Source: Methyloprofundus sp.
GTDB lineage: Bacteria; Pseudomonadota; Gammaproteobacteria; Methylococcales; Methylomonadaceae
Direction: 5' to 3'
Assembly (NCBI GenBank): GCA_016592635.1
Contig: AP023240.1
Span: 682,001 to 746,000 of the forward strand
Length of the DNA: 64,000 nucleotides
The notes under the pieces were generated by a model that saw only the letters and a list, made by a program, of their open reading frames with translations, ran no database searches and was not told where the DNA came from. The position numbers were made by a program, and so were the translations under genes. Shown here one piece after another: positions 1-9,173 of the stretch (the first letter of the stretch is position 1; each line of letters starts with the position of its first letter).

Positions 1-402
1 GCTTATCTATTCGGTGCCGTCTGCCCTGCTAATGGTAAAGCGGCTGGTATCGTTATGCCCAAAGCTAATACAGAGAGCATGCAGCATCACCTTGAAGTGA
101 TTTCAGAATCAGTCACTGTAGGTAAGCATGCTGTATTAGTGGTTGATAAAGCTGCATGGCATTTAACGGGAAAACTTGCAGTGCCAGAAAATATATCGAT
201 TGTGCCACTTCCTCCTTATTCACCCGAACTTAATCCGGTTGAGCAAATTTGGCAGCAGTTGCGACAACGAAACCTGGCAAATCGGTGTTTTAAAGATTAT
301 GAGCATATTGTTGACGCTTGCTGTGAAGCATGGAATAAATTCGTTGGATGCCCCAGTAATATCCAATTATTATGCACTAGAAAATGGGCGACATTAGAAT
401 GA
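1..402 (+). CDS. IS630-family transposase, C-terminal part (runs off left edge)
   Basis: The frame is open from base 1 to the TGA at 400-402, so the N-terminus lies outside the window. The protein is the C-terminal half of a DDE transposase of the IS630/Tc1-mariner group. VLVVDKAAWH carries the second catalytic Asp, and PYSPELNPVEQIW is the family's classical block with the third acidic residue (Glu). The element ends about 17 bases after the stop in GGGATTGG followed by TA, the TA dinucleotide being the usual IS630 target duplication. It is inserted in a remnant of a HEAT-type gene (422-518). Whether the whole transposase is intact cannot be judged here. Confidence 0.9.
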   Translation, partial: AYLFGAVCPANGKAAGIVMPKANTESMQHHLEVISESVTVGKHAVLVVDKAAWHLTGKLAVPENISIVPLPPYSPELNPVEQIWQQLRQRNLANRCFKDYEHIVDACCEAWNKFVGCPSNIQLLCTRKWATLE

Positions 403-421
403 GTATTTATTGGGATTGGTA
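403..421. repeat. Right terminal repeat of the IS630-type element plus TA target site
   Basis: The sequence running into GGGATTGG (412-419) and the TA at 420-421 is the right end of the IS630-type element. The inverted form, TACCAATCCCA, starts the small element at 9174, and its complement ends that element, which ties the two together. Only one end of the full element is visible, so the repeat length is inferred from the comparison with 9174-9317. Confidence 0.7.
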
Positions 422-518
422 TAATTCGGCTGGTAGCCGTTATACTTAATTCAGTAATACGAAAGGCATTATGTCGATAGCGTTGGATTAGGTCGATGCT
501 GGGAAGTAGGTCACTCAT
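422..518 (-). pseudogene. N-terminal stub of a second HEAT-type gene, cut by IS630
   Basis: Read from the ATG at 518, about 31 codons give a start of the type MSDLLPSIDLIQRYRHNAF, continuing RITELSITATSR, before the IS630 terminal repeat begins. This is a close copy of the first 31 residues of the intact HEAT-repeat protein at 886-4671 (MKLLPTINLIQRYQQNAF, then RITGLSITASSR). The stub starts two bases after the stop of the 122-residue gene, so it was the next gene of the same operon. The rest of the paralogue was displaced beyond the left edge or deleted when the IS inserted. The conserved start suggests this N-terminal segment is a functional module shared by family members. Confidence 0.8.
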
Positions 519-520
519 AA

Positions 521-889
521 TTACATACCGTTATCATTTGAGGGCAAAGGCATCACTTCTGAGTCACAGTGGCTTTTATAAATTAAATAGTCCCCCCAAA
601 CCTTACGCAATTGTTCTGGGCGATCAACATTGGCTTGCATATGAATACCTTCTGCATGTGCTACATCCCGAGCCTTAAAGAAAACGTTTTTATCAGCATC
701 ATCCGGGATTAAAGCGGATATAAAACATTTATTGGGATTAAGAGAGCGGCAAAAGTGAATAAAGGCGCTATTTTCATCCTGTAATGTTAGTTGAGATATA
801 CTAGAACCATTATGAAGCAATACTTTTCCTTGTTCACATAGAACATATGCTGACTGGTGTTCAATGCTGATGTTAGGATCAATGTTCAT
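521..889 (-). CDS. Small unknown protein, coupled to the HEAT-repeat gene
   Basis: 122 residues. The ATG at 889 overlaps the TGA of the upstream HEAT gene as ATGA, so translation is probably coupled and the two proteins are probably made together. No signal peptide or membrane segment is visible. The middle part (ISALIPDDADKNVFFKA then RDVAHAEGIHM) recalls the periplasmic fold of ExbD/TolR-like proteins, but there is no N-terminal TM helix, so I do not assign that family. The position between one intact and one truncated HEAT gene suggests a partner of those proteins. Function unknown. Confidence 0.7.
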   Translation of the reverse strand: MNIDPNISIEHQSAYVLCEQGKVLLHNGSSISQLTLQDENSAFIHFCRSLNPNKCFISALIPDDADKNVFFKARDVAHAEGIHMQANVDRPEQLRKVWGDYLIYKSHCDSEVMPLPSNDNGM

Positions 890-3800
890 TTGCGATTTTT
901 ATAGTCTGGGTGGTTACGCCAATTGGAATCAATTTGACCTAAAGTTCTAGCGGCACTATCCCTAACTGTCCAAGATTCATCTGTAAAACGAATAATCAAA
1001 CCTGGTACAGTTAGTTTAGCTAACTCAGAAGCTGCCCACTGTGGATCAATTTGGTCAAGAACCCTATTGGCTGTCTTGCGTACTTTCCCATCATTATCAG
1101 TCAAAAGTAAAATCAATTCTGGTACTATTTGTATTGGCTCAACATAAATTTGATCAAAAGCCCTGGCAGCAGCCCCACGAATATTTGGATCACTATCAGA
1201 AAATCGTTCAATTAATGCTGGAGCTGAATTTATGGCCGCCATTGAGTTTCCCCATAGTGGGTCAATTTTTTCTAGCGTCGAGAAAGTCAACTCACGAACT
1301 TCAGAATTACTATCCACCAAGAGCAGGACCAATTCTGGTGTAATGGGCCCTGCATTTAAACCAATCTGACTAATAGCCCTGGCAGCAGCCACACGAATAT
1401 TTGGATCGCCATCACTTAACCGACCCGTCAGCGCTGGAACAGCATGATTAGCTACCGCTGAGTTTTGCCAATACGGGTCAATTTTACCTAACGCCGAGGC
1501 AGTAGCCTTACGAACTTCAGAATTACTATCAGTCAATAATTTAATCAATGGTGTGACTGCTATATTCGCTTTATAGCCAATGTATCCTAGTGTATTGGTT
1601 GCCGCTATACGAACGTTTGCATCACTATGAGTCAAGTTTTTGATCAACTCTGGCACAGCTTCAATGCCAATTTTACCTAACCCTCTGCTAGCAGCTATAC
1701 GAACCTTATAATCCTTATCAGCCAGATGTGTAATTAATAGTGGAATAGCTTGTTTTTTTAATTGAGGATTGATTTTGTCTAGTGCTTCTATCACCTCCTC
1801 TATTGAAGAGATAGAAGCATCCGTTTTTGCTGTTGCCAACATTTGCAATAAAAAGGACACCGCTTGTTTTTGGTCTATCAGTCGATACCGTAAATGAAAG
1901 CGAGCAATACTAGCAGGTGGGTTTAAATAAAAAAGTCCCCCTTCAATAGTACAAGCAATCAATATCATTGCAGTAACTGTAACCCTAAAATTTCGCCATT
2001 TACATTTTTTTCGCCAAAATGGGTCAATATCATTTAATATATCAGTCAAGCGTTTTTTATCTGTTCCCTTCTGGTTCAGTCTTTTGGTTAAAAAAGGTAC
2101 CGCTTGTCTTGCTGATTGTGTTTTACGCCATGTATCATCAATTTCATTTAATAACTTTGTAACAATTTCCTGAATATCTTCGTAACCTAGATATTTAACC
2201 AATTCTGACAGCTGTTTTGAATTGACCTTTTGTTGTGACCAATTATCGACTATTTTATCTAATGCGATTATCACCGCCTTAACCATGCTAGTCTTATTTT
2301 TAGATGTTAAACACTGAATTAACTCGGCAGTAGCTGGCTTTGCTTCTTCCCCTATTTGTCCTAAAACTTGAGCAACAACCATTCGAGCTTCTGAATTAGA
2401 ATTACTTGCAATCAGGTGTTTTTTTAATGCAGGAACAGCGTGCTTGGCTGCCTCTGACTTAGCCCATTTTGGGTCAATCTTAGCTAAAAGCGTTGAGGCA
2501 GCTACCTTACACACAGCTGAACTGTTATTGCTCAGAAGATCAATTAATCTCGGCATTGCCTGTTTTGCTGCTTTTGACTGTACCCACTGTGGATCAATTT
2601 GACCTAGTGTCTTTCCAGCAGCTTTACGAGAATTTGTATTATCATCTGTCAAACATTCAATTAATGCAGGAATGGCTTGTTGAACTGCAGTAGATTTTGC
2701 CCAGTCGGGGTCAATTGAAACGAGTGCTGTAAGCGTATCTTTACAAACAAGAGTGTCTATATCACCTAAATAATTAATTAATAGTGGTATCGCTTGTTTG
2801 GCTTCACCTCCAATATGACCAAGCGCTTTGGTAGCCGCTCCAGAAATTTTAGAATTGCTATCAGCCAACAGTTTAGCCAATACGGGTACCGCACGTGCTG
2901 CTTCACTGCCATTTTGCGCTAGCCCTTCAATTGCCATAAGACGGATCTTAGTCGACTTATCTTCTAATAAAGTCTTAATTAGCTGGCTTATCCCTGATAA
3001 ACTGAATAATCCGTACTGAAACATTAATAACCGAGGGTCTGTCAGTTCAAAATGACGGTCTTTAGCAATATCACGAAAGGTTTCAAGGTCTTTTTTAGCG
3101 CCTTCATACCCTAGTTCATAGGCAAGGCTTATGTCTTCTCCTATTAGTTTCAACTTTTCAGTTCGATTTATCTCACGCTTTTCATCCACACGCTCTGCTT
3201 TTTTATTACATGGAATGCAAACATTTAGACCAGTATTATTATATGTTAATGTCATATATTGCTCATAGAAGTACTCCCCACATGCATTACACCGTTCCTC
3301 ACCCCAAAATTCCGGGTGATCTTCAATTACACGAAGAATTTTTTCTATAATCGCTGGTTGTTGTTGATTATTATTAGGTAGTTCGTTATAGCGTTGTGTG
3401 GAACGACCATCAAATACAAAAGCAAATGGTTTTTTTAATGCTGCTTTTTGTATTGCATTTAACTCTGGGTTTTTAAATATCTTTGATAATTGCTCTAATG
3501 CTTTGTCCCACCGTTTTTTTTGGGCATTATCATAGGCCTGCTCTACTTGTTCTTGTATGGCAGATGGCAAGTTGAAATAGGCTTGGCTATACCAACCGAA
3601 ATTCCGTTCGTTAGCCTTTTTATCAGTTTCTAAATTTTCACTAATTTTATCCCGCACAGTACCACTTGCAGCCAGAGGCAATATTTTTTTACCCAGCTCT
3701 ACGCAAGTTACCCAATCGTGGGTACTTTCGCCATAGGTAATCAGACATTGATGCAGTCTTTCAGCCACTCGGTCATGTAGTTTTTGCGTATGCCAGGGTT

Positions 3801-4671
3801 TTTTACTTAGTAATAAATCACTGATCGCTACTAAGCTTTGACTTTTTTCAAGTAGTTTTCGGGTTGTTAAATCACTTTGCTGAGGGTTTTGTTCACTTTC
3901 AACCTCTGCTGCAGCACAAAGTGCTTTTAAGTGTTTATCCAACGGCTCCAGTACATGTAACAATACGTGCTCTTGATCTTTATCTTCGAACCCACTCGCT
4001 TTAATATAACTTAAGTGCTTTTTAGCAAGTTTAGTTTGTTGCTGTTCAGCAGCTTGATAGGCAAAGTGGCTATCCGGGCCTAAAATGATCCTTGGTAATT
4101 GTTGTTGTAATTTTACTGCTAATTCAGGTTTAAGGCGTTGGTCTTTATCGGCATAGAGATAAGTTTTTTGTTCATTCCAGAAGTCTTCGCGTTTCAATAA
4201 CTTAAGCCAGTAACGATAACTGAGTTTCCAGTCTTCGTTTTCTTTATCCTGCGTATTTTCCAGAGAAAGAATCTGGTGCGCTACTGCCAGATTATGCAGT
4301 GCGTAAGACTCATCTTGTTCTGATTCCCAGATTGACAAAGCTTCATTTAAATCACCTTTTGAAAATGCTTGTTCCGCAGAATCTGGCTGCTTACTTTCTC
4401 GATCTTTCGGCAAGAACCAGAAGAATTCTTCTATCCATCGCTCAATTGGATCGTTAAGTCTTTGTAATGCTGCCAGACAAGTATCTTCATCTACCGTAAC
4501 AGCCCAGGCTGAATGATCGGGTTCAATTTTTACCCCCGTTTTAATTTTTATTTTGCGCTCGTTTTCCCAGCGACGTATTGCTCGGCTGGAAGCGGTTATA
4601 CTTAAGCCAGTAATACGAAAGGCATTCTGCTGATAGCGTTGGATTAAATTAATAGTGGGAAGTAATTTCAT
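886..4671 (-). CDS. HEAT-repeat membrane protein with a CxxC zinc-finger-like segment
   Basis: 1261 residues; ATG at 4671 with GAGG nine bases upstream. Residues 1-40 form a conserved start repeated in the stub at 422-518. A helical, TPR-like region follows to about 440. Two CxxC pairs (CNACGEYF and CIPCNKK, about 460-490) could bind zinc. About ten HEAT-like repeats of some 40 residues (pattern AVPALIERLSD...VRxAAARALGQI) fill roughly 555-880. One hydrophobic helix (VTAMILIACTIEGGLFYL, about 890-910) is followed by a second HEAT block to the C-terminus. HEAT arrays are protein-binding scaffolds. The mid-protein helix could place the two arrays on opposite sides of the membrane, which is inference. 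It is the last large gene of the OmpA/Hsp70 group; a coupled 122-residue gene follows. Confidence 0.85.
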   Translation of the reverse strand: MKLLPTINLIQRYQQNAFRITGLSITASSRAIRRWENERKIKIKTGVKIEPDHSAWAVTVDEDTCLAALQRLNDPIERWIEEFFWFLPKDRESKQPDSAEQAFSKGDLNEALSIWESEQDESYALHNLAVAHQILSLENTQDKENEDWKLSYRYWLKLLKREDFWNEQKTYLYADKDQRLKPELAVKLQQQLPRIILGPDSHFAYQAAEQQQTKLAKKHLSYIKASGFEDKDQEHVLLHVLEPLDKHLKALCAAAEVESEQNPQQSDLTTRKLLEKSQSLVAISDLLLSKKPWHTQKLHDRVAERLHQCLITYGESTHDWVTCVELGKKILPLAASGTVRDKISENLETDKKANERNFGWYSQAYFNLPSAIQEQVEQAYDNAQKKRWDKALEQLSKIFKNPELNAIQKAALKKPFAFVFDGRSTQRYNELPNNNQQQPAIIEKILRVIEDHPEFWGEERCNACGEYFYEQYMTLTYNNTGLNVCIPCNKKAERVDEKREINRTEKLKLIGEDISLAYELGYEGAKKDLETFRDIAKDRHFELTDPRLLMFQYGLFSLSGISQLIKTLLEDKSTKIRLMAIEGLAQNGSEAARAVPVLAKLLADSNSKISGAATKALGHIGGEAKQAIPLLINYLGDIDTLVCKDTLTALVSIDPDWAKSTAVQQAIPALIECLTDDNTNSRKAAGKTLGQIDPQWVQSKAAKQAMPRLIDLLSNNSSAVCKVAASTLLAKIDPKWAKSEAAKHAVPALKKHLIASNSNSEARMVVAQVLGQIGEEAKPATAELIQCLTSKNKTSMVKAVIIALDKIVDNWSQQKVNSKQLSELVKYLGYEDIQEIVTKLLNEIDDTWRKTQSARQAVPFLTKRLNQKGTDKKRLTDILNDIDPFWRKKCKWRNFRVTVTAMILIACTIEGGLFYLNPPASIARFHLRYRLIDQKQAVSFLLQMLATAKTDASISSIEEVIEALDKINPQLKKQAIPLLITHLADKDYKVRIAASRGLGKIGIEAVPELIKNLTHSDANVRIAATNTLGYIGYKANIAVTPLIKLLTDSNSEVRKATASALGKIDPYWQNSAVANHAVPALTGRLSDGDPNIRVAAARAISQIGLNAGPITPELVLLLVDSNSEVRELTFSTLEKIDPLWGNSMAAINSAPALIERFSDSDPNIRGAAARAFDQIYVEPIQIVPELILLLTDNDGKVRKTANRVLDQIDPQWAASELAKLTVPGLIIRFTDESWTVRDSAARTLGQIDSNWRNHPDYKNRK

Positions 4672-4734
4672 AATTTGTCCTCAAGTTATCATGATTATTT
4701 AAAGCAAACCGCATTACTATAATAATAAGTCCTG

Positions 4735-5835
4735 CTAAACTTTTTTAAGTAATATTTCTACAGTTCGCTTAGGCGACTCTTTACTATTATCAGCCATTAT
4801 ATTTTCTTTACTTGTCAAGCTAAAAACGCTAGCGGGCAGCTGCATTGCATCACGTAAATATTCTGCTACTGCGACCGCTCTCATATAACCAAGCTGACTG
4901 TTATTACGATACATACTATTTTTCTTGACTGGTAAGTTATCTGTATGACCGATAATATAAATACGCATTTCAGATCTAAATTGTGACTGTAAATCTTGGG
5001 CAAGTTGCGCTAATACTTTTTTTGCTGTTACATTTAGGCGTGCTCCCTTGTTAAATAACGCTTGTTCAAATTGTATTCTTGTCCCTTGAACTTCTTGCAT
5101 AATTCTTATTCCCGCTATCTGCAATTCAACTAGTGGTATTGTTATTTCAGCGCTTAGATTAGTTGGTTGTTGCGGTTTCTGTACGGCTTCACTGTGGGTA
5201 ATAAATTGCGATATTTGTTGACTTTGCTGATTTATAACTTGTTCTATTCCCTGTATTTGTTTGTTAACCCCTTTAAGTTCCGTTATTTGCTGACTTTGTT
5301 GTTTTATAATTTGCTCCATTCCTTGTATTCGTTTATTAACATCATTAACTTGCGTCAATACCGATTCTCCCTGTACATCAAGCTGAGCGGTTAGTAATTG
5401 GTTTATTTGCGCTAACTGTCCCTGCCAACGTGTTTCCCAAAATGACTCCCTGGCTTTATCTCGTTTATCTGTAACATTCAACCATAGCCATCCAAAAACT
5501 ATACTGACAGCCAGTATTAATACAGCAAAGAGCAAACGCCAGCGACTGGGATGTTGGTCATGGGCTAATCGTGATAACCCCGCTTGATAAGCTGAGTTAT
5601 CAGGTTCTAATAATTGCGCCTTTTTCCAGTAGGATTCCGCTTTCTGATAGTGTCCCTGCTGCACATATATTTTCGCCATTAAATCAAAAAAATATGCGGG
5701 GCAGGTTGGATTGCTTTGTATTGCATCTCCAATTAATTGTTCAGCATCCTGATAGTTACCAAGCCTTGCTAAGCGACTGGCTTCAACATGTAGTTTTTTT
5801 TCGAGGTTGGTCAGCGCCTTATTTTGAGACGACAT
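4735..5835 (-). CDS. TPR - transmembrane - coiled coil - OmpA-like peptidoglycan-binding protein
   Basis: 366 residues from the ATG at 5835, which has TTGGAGA upstream; an in-frame TTG 21 bases earlier lies in that ribosome site and is less likely. Residues 1-95 are TPR-like (YQDAEQLIGDAIQSNP, YQKAESYWKKAQLLEPDN). One TM helix follows (about 100-120, LLFAVLILAVSIVFGWLW), then a Gln-rich coiled coil with a duplicated block (QGMEQIIKQQSQQI and QGIEQVINQQSQQI). The C-terminal domain has the OmpA/MotB signature YIIGHTDNLP. There is no cleavable signal, so the TPRs should be cytoplasmic and the OmpA domain should bind peptidoglycan. This makes it a likely tether between a cytoplasmic complex and the cell wall, next to Hsp70-like and HEAT proteins. 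Confidence 0.88.
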   Translation of the reverse strand: MSSQNKALTNLEKKLHVEASRLARLGNYQDAEQLIGDAIQSNPTCPAYFFDLMAKIYVQQGHYQKAESYWKKAQLLEPDNSAYQAGLSRLAHDQHPSRWRLLFAVLILAVSIVFGWLWLNVTDKRDKARESFWETRWQGQLAQINQLLTAQLDVQGESVLTQVNDVNKRIQGMEQIIKQQSQQITELKGVNKQIQGIEQVINQQSQQISQFITHSEAVQKPQQPTNLSAEITIPLVELQIAGIRIMQEVQGTRIQFEQALFNKGARLNVTAKKVLAQLAQDLQSQFRSEMRIYIIGHTDNLPVKKNSMYRNNSQLGYMRAVAVAEYLRDAMQLPASVFSLTSKENIMADNSKESPKRTVEILLKKV

Positions 5836-5890
5836 ATGTATCTCCAATTTAATCAAGTCTTATTGACAATTCAAAATTCAATATGAAAAC

Positions 5891-5922
5891 CTCTAACCCT
5901 TCCAGATAGGAAAAGGTTAGAG
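5891..5922 (-). terminator. Intergenic hairpin between the Hsp70-like and OmpA-like genes
   Basis: CTCTAACC (5891-5898) pairs with GGTTAGAG (5915-5922), with extra pairs TTCC/GGAA inside. On the minus strand it is followed by only a short T run. It could be a weak terminator or an mRNA-stability/attenuation element that lowers expression of the distal genes. Confidence 0.5.
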
Positions 5923-5957
5923 TGCCAAATTTTGAAATTTAAAGCGTATTTGCATAA

Positions 5958-8438
5958 TTACAAAATTACCGTTGAACCCAAACCAGTTTTACTCACCTCA
6001 TCATCAGGTATTAGCCTAATTAGCTGCCTGACAACTGTTTGCAACTCAGGAACATCGTCATTGTCAATTGCACGATGACCTTGTTGAAATAAACTTTCTG
6101 CTTCAGATAAGTCTGGAAAAATTGAGCGATCTTCTTCTAAATCCTCTAACAGCACTACCCAATAACCGGGTTGCTCTAGTAACACTTGTTGACGTAGTGA
6201 TGATACTTGATCTATAAAACGCTGTAATAACTCAGTATCTCGGCTGTTTAATGCTTGTTTGATTTCTATTTCCAGTTTATCTAATGCTTTGCGGTCAGTA
6301 TCTTCACCCCACTTATCAACAATGTCCTTTGCATTTTGAAGGGAATCTTGCAATTCTTTCTGCAAAATAGGAAGTTCGGCAACTTGCTCCGCTAGATCCA
6401 GTGTTGCTTGCAAATCTCGCAGGCGTTTTTCCGCCTTATCGTTAGCATCGGGATCAATATGTGCTGCCTGACAAGCACTTTTCACTTCATCCAGCATATT
6501 TTCATTTTCAACTTGCCTTAAAATATTTTGTACTTCAGTATCATCGCTGTTTTTGTATTTTTCATGACGCTGCATTTCTTGGTCGAGAATCTTTTTCAAT
6601 TCTTCTGGGTCAATACTTATTTTTTCCATATTAAAAACTACAGGAAACTCTTCATCTAATAGGGGTATATAGGCTGATGTTTTCAGCAACCTTGATTCAT
6701 CTATTTCAATAAATAACTCCACCTCACTTCCTGCAGGAACATCTCTTTTGATATTAGTCGCTAATATGTCCAAATCTCCAATTTTACTATTCCGGTCTGC
6801 TCTAGGAATATCACCTTCAAGTACAGGGATACGAATTAATCCTTCCGAGTCGCCTCGCTTAACATCTTGTATAGTTTTAAGGAATTGTCTTTGTTTCGCT
6901 GGTAGTGGTGTACCCTTCACAATAAAAGGTAAAAAGCTATTATCAGCCAAAGCAATACCAACGGAATGAATCAAGGGTAAGGATTTGCTACCAACTCCGT
7001 TAGTGAATGGCAAACTATCTGGCACAGTTTCACAACAATTCCCTGCTGCATCAAACAATTCAATTTGGTATTGGTGAACTTTATTCTCTTCAGCAAAAAG
7101 ATTGGTATAAAAAATACCTTGGGCAGACAATTTTATTTTCCCACTACGCCAAGGTGGTTGCGCCTTTTCGTTGATAAACTCAATTGTAAAACCAGTCCAG
7201 TCTGTATTTCCGTCAGCTAACACTTTACCTCCAACGGGTGGGTCAAGGTCAATGCTCACTGGCTCATATTCTAAATCAATCTGATATTGCCCCTTTTGGA
7301 CTTCAGGCTGTAATACAGTAGGCATTTTTTTTGAGCGTGCAAAGATAGCCGCTCCATTTGCTACTACAGTCATCGGGTCAATGCTGAAGTCGAGAGGAAT
7401 CCCTAAACCAGATTCTTGCTCACTTAAACGCCCCCTTAAATAGGGCATAAGCGATGGCCCACCGACAAGAATAAGTTTATCAATATCCTTAGTTTGCAAA
7501 TTTTTATTTTTGAGCGCTTTTTTACAAATATTAATTGAACGCTGAATTAATGGATCCGCTAATTTTTCTACGTCTTCTTTTTTTAAAGTATATTCAAAAT
7601 CAATCACTTCTCCTGAATTATTTTGGCACAGGTTATCAATTTCTATATCCACTTCAAGCTCATATGAAACGCTTATTTTGGCATTTTCAGCTGCAATTTT
7701 AAGTTTAGCTATAGCAACTTTCCATTTTTGATTTCCTCGCTCAAAATCATCTAACTTATGTTGTTTTCTCACCTCAGGTATCAGTAACTGCTCCACAATC
7801 ACCCAGTCAATCAATTTACCTCCTAGATGATTATCGCCTGCATGACTGACTACTTGAATTTCACCATCCTTTAATTGCATCACTGCAGCATCAAATGTAC
7901 CGCCCCCAAAATCGTAGACCATCCAGTAACTGTTTTCCTCATGATTTTTTAAGCTATAAGCTAGTGAAGCAGCCACTGGTTCTTGCAACAACAAGCAATG
8001 CTCTATTCCAGCCATTTGTGCTGCAAATTTAGTTGCTTCGCAGTGAGGTAATTCGAATGCAGCGGGTACTGTAATCACTGCTGCCTGTATAGTTTCACCT
8101 TTACTTTGTACCACATTGCTTTTCAGGCGTTTTAGGATTTCTGCAGACAATTCTGGCGGGGTCATTGTTTGCCCACTGCGTTCAAAAATATAGTTCTGAT
8201 CTTTATGTCCCATCTGTAATTTGAACTCACTAAATGCATTATTTGGATCATGCTCTAAACGCTCCCTGGCTTTTTGTCCAACGTGTAGATGGCCTTTTTT
8301 ATCTATAAAAACAGCAGAGGGTGTTGTATCTGTTTGATCTGCTAGATTTTTAATAATTTCACAACTCATATCGTTCATGATGCAAATACAGCTATTTGTA
8401 GTACCTAAATCAATACCGTAATCAATTGTCATTCTCAT
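5958..8438 (-). CDS. Hsp70 (DnaK)-like chaperone with extended C-terminus
   Basis: 826 residues, longer than DnaK (about 640). ATG at 8438 with TGAGG eight bases upstream. The N-terminal ATPase half is well kept: phosphate-1 DYGIDLGTTNSC, phosphate-2 VYDFGGGTFDAAV, and adenosine motif LILVGGPSLMPYLRG. The substrate-binding half is divergent and leads into a long helical, acidic C-terminal region. It follows a GrpE-like gene by 38 bases, so the pair probably forms a dedicated chaperone machine; no J-domain protein is seen in the window. It is clearly not the housekeeping dnaK: its neighbours are TIR, OmpA-TPR and HEAT proteins. Its client is presumably a cluster protein, which is inference. 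Confidence 0.93.
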   Translation of the reverse strand: MRMTIDYGIDLGTTNSCICIMNDMSCEIIKNLADQTDTTPSAVFIDKKGHLHVGQKARERLEHDPNNAFSEFKLQMGHKDQNYIFERSGQTMTPPELSAEILKRLKSNVVQSKGETIQAAVITVPAAFELPHCEATKFAAQMAGIEHCLLLQEPVAASLAYSLKNHEENSYWMVYDFGGGTFDAAVMQLKDGEIQVVSHAGDNHLGGKLIDWVIVEQLLIPEVRKQHKLDDFERGNQKWKVAIAKLKIAAENAKISVSYELEVDIEIDNLCQNNSGEVIDFEYTLKKEDVEKLADPLIQRSINICKKALKNKNLQTKDIDKLILVGGPSLMPYLRGRLSEQESGLGIPLDFSIDPMTVVANGAAIFARSKKMPTVLQPEVQKGQYQIDLEYEPVSIDLDPPVGGKVLADGNTDWTGFTIEFINEKAQPPWRSGKIKLSAQGIFYTNLFAEENKVHQYQIELFDAAGNCCETVPDSLPFTNGVGSKSLPLIHSVGIALADNSFLPFIVKGTPLPAKQRQFLKTIQDVKRGDSEGLIRIPVLEGDIPRADRNSKIGDLDILATNIKRDVPAGSEVELFIEIDESRLLKTSAYIPLLDEEFPVVFNMEKISIDPEELKKILDQEMQRHEKYKNSDDTEVQNILRQVENENMLDEVKSACQAAHIDPDANDKAEKRLRDLQATLDLAEQVAELPILQKELQDSLQNAKDIVDKWGEDTDRKALDKLEIEIKQALNSRDTELLQRFIDQVSSLRQQVLLEQPGYWVVLLEDLEEDRSIFPDLSEAESLFQQGHRAIDNDDVPELQTVVRQLIRLIPDDEVSKTGLGSTVIL

Positions 8439-8476
8439 GATTTTTCCTCACATTTTATTGTTATGACTTATTTTTG

Positions 8477-8971
8477 TTAAGGTTTTGGCGTTGCTACGAT
8501 AACTTCAGCTATTTGTATCGGCTTTTCGTGGTAGTACACGCCTGGTTTTATCGTTTCTATAATTTGTTCTTGAGTTACTTCTTCATTTGTTTCAAAGGCA
8601 ATCACTTTGAGTGACATTCCAGTATCATAACGATCACCCGTATGGTCCTTAATTATTACTCCCTGGTTTTTTACCAAGTCCCATATTGACGCTAACGGCC
8701 TATATGCGCGTCGCATTTCATCTAAAGGTTCCTCAGTTTTAATATCAATCATTTTTTGGCGGATTTGCCATAAGCCAGTTGCCAATCGCGCTAAAAAAAG
8801 TTGATGCTTTTTCTCTATTGCTTGCACATCAGTTTGTCCGTTACTTAGTATGGGTTGTTCAGCTATCGACAAATCAATATTTACCCAAGGGGATAAATGA
8901 ATACGGTATTCTTTAGGGAATGCCCATTGCTTGAGAGTGCTATAAATATTGTTAAAGTAATTCATGGTCAT
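8477..8971 (-). CDS. GrpE-like nucleotide exchange factor for the adjacent Hsp70
   Basis: 164 residues; ATG at 8971 preceded by GGTGG. The C-terminal half matches the GrpE beta-wing domain: DHTGDRYDTGMSLKVIAFE, then EQIIETIKPGVYYHEKPIQ and AEVIVATP, comparable to GrpE endings with TxxPGY...ILRPAxVxV. The N-terminal helix is shorter than in housekeeping GrpE. GrpE releases ADP from Hsp70, and the Hsp70-like gene starts 38 bases downstream on the same strand, which supports the call. The two are almost certainly co-transcribed. Confidence 0.72.
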   Translation of the reverse strand: MTMNYFNNIYSTLKQWAFPKEYRIHLSPWVNIDLSIAEQPILSNGQTDVQAIEKKHQLFLARLATGLWQIRQKMIDIKTEEPLDEMRRAYRPLASIWDLVKNQGVIIKDHTGDRYDTGMSLKVIAFETNEEVTQEQIIETIKPGVYYHEKPIQIAEVIVATPKP

Positions 8972-9051
8972 AGGCCACCTTTTAAAATAAAAACGATGCT
9001 GTACTCGATGTTCAAGTTTTCAGCTATAACTCCTAATTTTAAGCCACTGGC

Positions 9052-9068
9052 TCTGCCAGTGCGATGCA
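9052..9068. repeat. Small hairpin upstream of the GrpE-like gene
   Basis: CACTGGC-TCT-GCCAGTG is a perfect 7-base stem with a 3-base loop in the 200-base gap between 8971 and the MITE at 9174. It has no T run, so it is not a convincing terminator. The rest of this gap shows no gene. Confidence 0.4.
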
Positions 9069-9173
9069 AATAGGCTCTGCCGTTCCAGCGTAAAAACTCT
9101 TAAACTCTCCTCTGAACCCGCCAAGGTAAAGAGGAGAATAAAATGAGAGAATGGCAAAGCCAATCCCATGTAA

